64,000 nt of DNA from Branchiostoma floridae. Its lineage: Eukaryota; Chordata; Leptocardii; Amphioxiformes; Branchiostomatidae. A program made the translations under genes and the position numbers. Each line of letters starts with the position of its first letter. Position 1 is the stretch's first letter. Shown here piece by piece: positions 52,701-61,700 of this stretch. The notes beneath the pieces were generated by a model. The model was not told where the DNA came from, made no database searches, and was given only the letters and a program-made list of their open reading frames with translations. The DNA is taken from NCBI RefSeq assembly GCF_000003815.2, contig NW_023365733.1, positions 1 through 64,000 on the forward strand, read 5' to 3'.

Positions 52701-55700
52701 TTTGGCAAAAATATGCCTGTTAGAATATGGTTGCCATGGCAACCCCCAAAAATGATAAACTTACTTTATTGACCAAAAACTTTTGCAAACAATATTTCAT
52801 GATAAATTACCAAGTTTCGTAGCTTTAGCTTTAGCCGTTCATGAGTTATGCGAAATAAATGTTACTGAGGGCCTCAAAATTACCCTATCTGGTCGGAATA
52901 GGTTTAGTGCAAAACGTGGACCTTCTGAACTTTTGCATAAATTATAATAATGAGTTGGAATTAGCAACACCTTAACATCTCAGAATCTTCCTCTTACATT
53001 GACGAAACAATGTATATACAATGATCGCCGATAAGAAATGGTACTGAGATTTTATGAACAAAACATTTTGGGGTCCGTTTGGACCCCACTCGGTCATTTT
53101 AGTCGCAAAAAAAGGTCGGGTGCTTGAGGGTTAAAATCACAATATTTCGTTTTTCAGTCATCAAGATAATCCATATAGGTGCTTTACATTTCTCAGCCTT
53201 GTGGGTTACTACAATAGCGTTTCTGCCTCCCAATGCGGTTCGTGGCGTGTGTTCCAAATAGCATATGACGATAACATTGCAATGCGGCTTATATCCTTGA
53301 AGAGAGTCTTCGGTGTTTTAGCTTTAACTATTCTGAACAGTGTTCTAAGTCTGCTCTTGTTGTCTGGCGTGACAAGTCTCCTTGATCCGACCTCGAAGCA
53401 GGTTAGTGTAAAGGAAAAGCCTGCATTTCTCAGGTCAAATAGACTCGATATGGGTATTTTGTGACACTTTGGACGCAGTAGAATTAAGTGATGATTTCCT
53501 CACCTCCGCTATACACAGACGCCCACACACGGTGACGTCAACTGCACAGGTACGACGTACGGTGAGACGTGCCATCTCACCTGTCATGACGGCTACGAAC
53601 ATCTCAGTCATAATAACGTCACCTGCGACGTTGACCAAGTTACAGCTCAGGCATCCTGGAGTGGGGAACCAGAGTGTACCCCAGGTACATAGCATTTTTT
53701 GCTTAAAATATATTTGCCTCATACTTTTGGTTTAATGAGATGGGGTGTCATAACATTATGCCATGGTTAAGAGAGAAACTTTGTTTGAAAATATTAATAA
53801 AGCTGAAGCACTTGATATTAACTTTAAATTTCATAAAATCTTGTGCCATGAATCCGTTGATAGAAAATTCTATCTAACATAAAATACATAAAATTAGACA
53901 AATTGACGGATAACGTGTGCTATTTACATAACGTGACGTCACAAAGACAGAAACTCATTTACAAAGACTGGATTGTATCAGTCGAAAATATGGGTTGGTC
54001 CAATTTCCCGTGTTGTACATTACAGTTTAACTTTATTCAGAAGTCATTCAATCATTTTAACAGTAAGTTGCGGAGCCCCTCCCGAGTTCCCCAACACCGC
54101 CCTCCAGTGTACCAGCGGACACACCTACGGGAACACCTACCGAGTCACCTGTGCGGATGGGTACGAAGGAACTTACCTTCAGAACGTGACTTGTCACAGT
54201 ACCGGCAACTGGAGTCTACAGGCGGGAGGTAGGAACTTTCCTAATCAATCGCATTTAGTAACAGCAAACAAATATGCATAGTTCATACAATAAAAAACAG
54301 TATTGTTGTATAGCTAAATGAACTATTGCGCATCGTATACGTCTTTTTGCTTCAGAAAATTCTTAACGATATTCCTTTATGGATTCCAGCGCTCCAGCCA
54401 GTCGTGGGGGGACCGGATCTGTTCTGTCAGAGGAAGGACTGTGGCGATCTTTCTGTACGTACCTTAAAGCTCATAGAAATTCAGGCATAAAGAGCCAAAC
54501 ACAAGATCATTAGCTGTAATCCTGGCTATGGTGTTTACATATTCCATGCATCCATTCACGTATTTATTACCCTCTGAAAAATATTATTTGCAACATTTCT
54601 AATTATTGAAGTATCAAATAACGTCACTCAGAACAACAACAGAAATATCTTATAACCCACAGATCCCGGCCCACGGCAGCCTGACGTGTAGCGGAACGAA
54701 GTTCCAGGACTCCTGCCACCTGACGTGTGAGCCGGGCTACAAAGCTGCCGACGAGAGCGGCCACGTTCTCCACGGCCACTTCAACTACAGGTGCATGGCT
54801 AGTGGACAATGGAACAGCACGCCAAGGTAAAGATAAAGTAATATTTTCACATTTGTATGAAAAATATATTATTGGTTCATTTGTACATGTATGTTTTATT
54901 CAATGTACTTTCTATATAGCACATCGGAACTTAGGTGTACATACAGCCACCTGTTACGGTTACGTTAAATGTCTGTCTAGCTTTCGAGCCTTACGCTAAA
55001 GTTTACTGCACAACAAAAACGTTGTGAAAATCAAAAATCGTGAAAATTGTTTCTGAACCGTTCTGCAGATGTGTCCAGTCTGACTACTGCCAGCTCGGGC
55101 TGCACGACTGCCACCCTGAGCACGGGGTCTGCAGCATGACGGGTCACCAGGCCTTCAGCTGCCGCTGCCGGGTCGGGACGGTCGGGGACGGGAGAAACTG
55201 TACAAGGACATGTTGTCCGGATTTTCCTGTAACTTTAATTTAAAATTTAGGCGCCCTTCTACTTACACACACACACACATCCCCTCCCCTCCCCCATACA
55301 CACAACCAAAAATACGGTTTCACTTGACCAAAATGCTGAATAATTTGCAGTATCGTTAGATCCACCTTGTTTGTTTAGTAGAAATCTCCATTAGTTGAAT
55401 ACATCAAAACTATTCTTCCTAGAGTCTTCTACATGTAACCCAATAAAATGCAATGCAATAAATTACATATATACTCTCAGTCAGTCAATTAGCATGAATC
55501 TATAACATCATTTAACATATTATATCATACATTACAATGAATTACACATACAATGTCAATTATATTGATTAGCATAAATGTTGATGAGCATAAATCAATA
55601 ACATTATTATCATATCATATCATATCATACATGTACATAGATGGCCTAAGTTATCATATATTGCGTACCTTGCGTTTTGAATGAATGTTCCCCATCTTAG

Positions 55701-58700
55701 ATCTGTACACACCACCTTCATATTTGTCATACCCAATACGATGTCCTTGTAAACAGACTTGACCAACAGTTTTCTCCCACTGCCGCACCCTTACAGGTCC
55801 CTGAACCAGAGAATGGGTTCTTCTCGTGTTCTATCCCGACATCCTCTGCAGTGAACACCTGCCGACCAGCTACCACGATAGAATTGGAGTACGAAGTCGT
55901 CTGTGTGCTCCACTGTAACCCTGGTTACGATAGGCTGATCTATGCCGAGTACTCCTGTGGACATGACGGAAATTGGACCATTCCTTTCGATACAAGTATC
56001 AACGGGACTACACCTTGTTTAGGTACACGTAAACATCTTGCTTTCTCTCAAAGTTTGATATTGACTAGTCTGCCTACATTGACAGTTGTAAAAGTCAACA
56101 AATACAAATGTGTGATCATCATATACCAATAAAAGGTCGGGAACTTCTCTTACTAACTAGACTGATTAGATTGTTTTTATACCTCGCAGCTTTTGATATT
56201 TTTCTCATGTAGCATCATTGTCAAGTGACTCAAATTTCGACAAATACTGGAAGCTTTTGCAATATAATTTCTACATCTTTTGTTTAGTTATAGTGTACAC
56301 ATGTAGCACGACATATTGTTCTTATTTAATTTGAGGTGGTCAAAATCGTCGTATCGATGATTCTGTTATACTATTTTGTCAGCTCAGAGGACGAAAGTGT
56401 TTTTTTTTGTGCTACAGCTGCTGGTTCACAGTATAGTCACGTGGTATGAGGTGGTGTCCGTAGTTAGTTGAGTGGGCCATTCTCTCTCTCTCTCAAGGAT
56501 AGGGATGGGTCAGTTTCTATGTCTCTAGGTAGAGTGTTCCATTCTAAGATCGTGCGAGGAAAAGAGGACATTTCTCTATATCTGTTTTGCAGCAAAGGTT
56601 GACGTAACTTTGGTGTGGATGTCTTGTTTGTCCCCTTTGTATATTTGTTGTTAGGTACGTTTAGCAAAGTAACGGTGACGATTCCATGATACAGCTTGAA
56701 GAAGGTCGTGAGTCTGGCTTTCTTTCCAGCTCGTCGGTAGCGTCTCTAGCCCCGAGTCTTATCATATTCTAAACCTGACCATTGTATTTCAGCTGTGAAA
56801 TGTCCGGAACTGTCAAGCCCCTCGCACGGCAACATGACGTGCAACAGCGGCCAGGAATTCCGCTACCCGGAGGCCTGCAACTTCGTCTGTAACCGAGGCT
56901 ATAAACTGACGCACACAACCAGCCGTGTACGACATTGTCAGACTGATGCGACCTGGTCTGGTAACGACGCCGAATGTATTGGTATGTAGGGCGTCATATA
57001 CTCCCAGCCGTAATTAGTGTTAGAGTTAAAGTTTGAGAAATGCAAGATTCCAAGAAAATGCAGGATATTTCCTTTGGCCTTTAATTGGCCTTTTTTTCTA
57101 CTCGCACACAATGATATACCCTTAGGCTCGTCACTAAAGCGTCACCAAAATGAAATAAGATAAAGAAGATAAGATCGCCCGTGAGGCGTCTAAAAAAAGA
57201 AAATTTTCAAACACGTTACGTTGACTGAAGAGATGGATCAAGAGTGCCTACCACCACCACCCCACCCCCAAGTATGTAAACGAATTGACTTGTTCATAAA
57301 GATTTACGCTATCTGTTATGTTTACAGATCGCCAGGTATGTCTTATATTTTGTGGGGGCACAAAAAACATAAACTGAGTTTAGATTTGTTTTTTTCCGGT
57401 TGCAAGCACATAATTGGGCTGATGAGACAAGTTGTAAAGCAACTAACGTATCTGATGTTCGAATGGATAGTAGATTCCGTCTTTCTGATACCTTTGATTC
57501 ACTTCTGATGTCATGACAACATTCTACACCGCTATGTTTTAAGTACCTTCACCAAGTCTATTTCTAAGATAAGACCAACTATAAGAAAATAAGTCATTTA
57601 AGATCACATGGCAGTAAGAAGAAAAGGTAAACATTTCAAATTGCCCCCCTCCCCAGCGTATGCCAGCTGTGCAGCCCTGAAGGATGTTGGGTACACCACC
57701 TCTGGTAGTTACGTCATCGACCCAGACGGACCAGACTTCGGGGCGGAGCCCTTCTCTGTATATTGTGACTTTCCTAGAGGTAGGTAGATTAACCCTATCC
57801 AGACTGGGCTTTTTGGGCCTTCCCTGGACTGGGGGGGGGGGGGGTCATTCGACCCCTAAAAACTCACTAAGTTTGGTTGTTCTAGCACAAGCCGTTTGGG
57901 AGCTATAGGAGGTCAAAGTTGGCGCAGGCACATTTAGCCCCCCCCCCCCCCTCCAATCTGGATAGGGTTAAACAATGGCAACAGGTAAACTTTTCAACAA
58001 GCCGAATTCCTCAAAGATATACTCCCTTAAGAGGTCAAGGGATAATTTTACCAATAAGGTCTACGTCGCATTCCCTACCCGGGGCCCCGCCATTACTTGC
58101 CTGTAACACAGATTTGTGACTTCTCTGCTATTCAATTAAGTCTAATTCGAGAAGATAGGCTTAAATGCATATTTCAGAAATGCTTACAAATGGTTGCCAT
58201 ATGCTTGAAAATGAATGCTCTGATGTTTTTAAAAGAGATGGATCTAGAGTTTTTGTCGAATAGCAACGGAAGAGATTAGCAAGTACATTTAGAGTGTCTT
58301 TGTTTTCAAGCAAGAAGGTTTCATTGATAATGACGTGTTATCATCTTGATAAGACCGTCTTTCTTCAGGCAACGTTGACTAATGAAATCGCACATCTGGT
58401 CAGGTACCACGGTGATCAGCCATGACAGTGAGAGCCGCACCAGTGTAAGTCCTCGATGCAATCCAGCGGGGTGCTACAAAAGGAATAGAGTACTTTGGCC
58501 TGCCACAGGAGCGGACGGTTCTTGCGACGGACCAGTGTGACCTGGACGCGTTTCCCAGTCGTCTCATGCCCCGCATGCCGGCTGGTTAGGTCAAGTTTAA
58601 TTGTGGATAGTTTCCGAGACTGTGGAGACCACCTCGGTGTGTGAACTTTGTTTGTATGTCTGGACTTGTCTGAGATACGGACGTTTTTCAACCGCCGAAC

Positions 58701-61700
58701 CCCTCCATCAGTCTCCCCTCGGTCACGCGGGGCCCCCACCCCGCCTGGCTCACGCGTGGTAGGACCGGGCTGCGGTTTACCTCCGGATCGATCCACCAGA
58801 CCTTCGAGGACGCTTCTCTCGCTCAAAGTATTAGTCTCACAGGTCAGTGTCGCATTCTACACGTATTCTGCTTGGTTAATTTCAAGTCTTGATTCCACTG
58901 AAACCTGTAAAGTGTGTCGCCACCACCCCTTAAACTAAGGGTGGCATCTCCCAGCTGTCAAGGCAGGATCCCCTCCCCTTGTTAGTAGGGTGAGGCACGC
59001 GGACTCGGCTGTCAAGACCCCTCGTTAGCGGGGCGAAGCACGCGGACGCACGGTCAGGCTAGCCCCATCTGGGAGCGGTTTCTATAGTAACCGCCAAGTG
59101 TCTGGTTTTTCCCGCCAAACACTAAGTCTGAAGATGCCTACCGTGTCTAAATTCACCAGGCAGCGCAGCGTTAAGGTTACATTTCTCCAGGTCGAAGATG
59201 CCCAGTTTAGTGATGCCATTGAACTGTTGAAAAACATGGGGTAAACCCACTGACCGACATCGTGGGAATACAACGGAGAACAAGGGGAGTATGTGAGATC
59301 ACCTTCAAGTCCCAATCATCCCTCGCCAAAGTGAGCCCTCGACTTACCTCTGACAGTGCAGTTGATGTCGAGTTGTACGGCTCCGGGTTGACAGTGATAA
59401 CAGCCTTTGGCATACCTGTTGAAATGGATGATAACTTTATCCGCCATCGGCTCAGAGAGTTTGGTACTGTAGAGGACAGCCGTTTCCTTACCTATGCGAA
59501 CCAAGGTTTCCCTGAAATCCTGACCGGTACTAGGCAGTATCGTATGAAGATCACAAAGCACATCCCGAATTCTATCCGTATCGGCAGTGAACTTGTGACC
59601 TTTAGGTACAACGGACAGCCGAGGATCTGTCACCGCTGTGGTAGTGACGAGCATTTTGTCGCCGCTTGTACAGCCGTTAAGTGCACCCGCTGTTTTGAGA
59701 TTGGTCACTTAGCCACCGATTGTGACCAAGACATCAAATGTAACATCTGTGGAGGGGAAGGTCACTCTGCAAGGTCGTGCCAACTAAGCTTTGCAAACAG
59801 GCTGAACGTCACCACTAGCTGGACCAAGATCACCCCTACACAGCAGAACGACAAGAGTGTAAAGAAACCAGTTACACCTGGTGAAAACGAGTATACCAGT
59901 CAGAGTTCAGTACAGGACAACACACCGACAGTCCCTAAGGTGGTGGTGAGTACGGCTGAGCCCCAAAACGGAGTGGTGAGTACGCCTGAGCCCCCAAACG
60001 GAGTGGTGAGTACGCCTGAGTCCCCAAACGGGGTGGTGAGTACGCCTGAGTCCCAAGACGGGGGTAAAGAGCCGCCAGACGGTGAGACTGACATGGAGGA
60101 TGCAGAGGACTTGGTCACCAGCCAAACTAACGGCCTCCTTCTCAAATTAGACGACTCAGGGGATATCAGCGCCGAATACGAAACAGACGAAGAGAGTGTC
60201 AACAAACGACCTCTCCCTTCAAGCCAGAGCGACTCCGATGACTCGGACACCTCTGCAAGACGAACCGGAAAGGCAACTGGTAAAAAGATAAAGAAAGACG
60301 CAGATGCAAGTCCTAGCGAGTCTGATGACTCGGACACCTCTGCAAGACGAAACGGCAGGGCAGTTGAAAAAAAGTCTAAAAAAGATGCAGACGAGAAGGG
60401 GACAATTAAAACGCTCCCTTCTCCTGGTAAAGCCTTAGTGTCTTACAAGACCAAAGTTGTCCCTTCATCTTCCTTACGGAAGAAAGGTAGGAAGGGTCCT
60501 AAGTAACTGACATTATGTTCGACAATCCTTTGACAACGATTTGGTTATTTCTCCTCGTCGCTTTGTCATTGCGAACAGGTACAGACATTGTAACAACCGG
60601 ATCCACCTATTTTAACCCACCTATGGATCCCACACAACAAAATATCAGACACCCTGATACTGCTTCAGACATCACGGAACTGTTGCTGAACCCAAACTCG
60701 AAAAACTTACTGACCATGGTACATCTCAATGCTCGAAGTTTACTACCCAAAATTGAAGAACTCAGATCTTTGGTATCCACGATGAAGTTCAGTGTTCTAT
60801 GCGTAACTGAGACTTGGCTAAGTAGTGAAATTGTTGACCGTGATATCGAACTGGAAGGGTACCAGGTGTACCGCAAAGACAGGAACAGACATGGAGGTGG
60901 CGTCATGATGTATGTCAGTGATTCTCTGTACACGACAAGACGTGGTGATCTTGAGAATGACGAGATAGAATCTATCTGGTGTGATGTGACCAAAGCCAAT
61001 ACCAATCTCTTAATCAATTGTTCATATCGCCCGCCATCAGCAGATGACACATTCTTTGACCTATTCGAAACTCAGATTCAGAAAGCAACGGACCAAGCAC
61101 ATGCTGTTAAAGTGATCCTCGGAGATTTCAATGCAAAGAACAGCAACTGGCTTAACAGCAACACAACTGACAACCCGGGACGTCAACTTGACAACATTTT
61201 CATGAACCATGGTCTAGAACAGGTGCTTCACGAACCGACCCGTGGGAGGAACTTGTTGGACCTGATTGTGACCTCCCATCCAGTAATGTGTCACCAAACG
61301 GGCACCTTAGCTCCCCTTGGTGACTCTGATCATCTTGCAACAGCAACTGCGCTCAACCTAAAGGCAAACCACCACAGCGGAAAACGCCTCGTCTGGTTGT
61401 ATAGCAAGGCGAACATTGAAACCCTTCACCAACACATTGCAGCCGCCCCCTGGGATATCAACCACGTTTTTGACTCCATGGACGACATCTGGGATTCATG
61501 GTACAACATGTTCATTGCCATATGCAAACAACACATCCCTCACAAGTTTGTCTCTACCACTAGGACAGCAAAGCCCTGGATACATTCTAACAAAGAGATC
61601 AAAACAGCTATCCGTAGAAAACACCGCCTAAACTCCAGAGCGAAACGGATAAATACTGAGGTAACGTGGGCCACCTACAGAAGACAAAGAAATCTAGTGA

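Noticed and set aside
53201-53464. 87-codon frame with a hydrophobic stretch
   Set aside because: Lies in the intron between two halves of sushi domain 4; no phase-compatible splice role.
59900-60337. 145-codon minus-strand frame in the LINE
   Set aside because: Mirror of the low-complexity ORF1 repeats.
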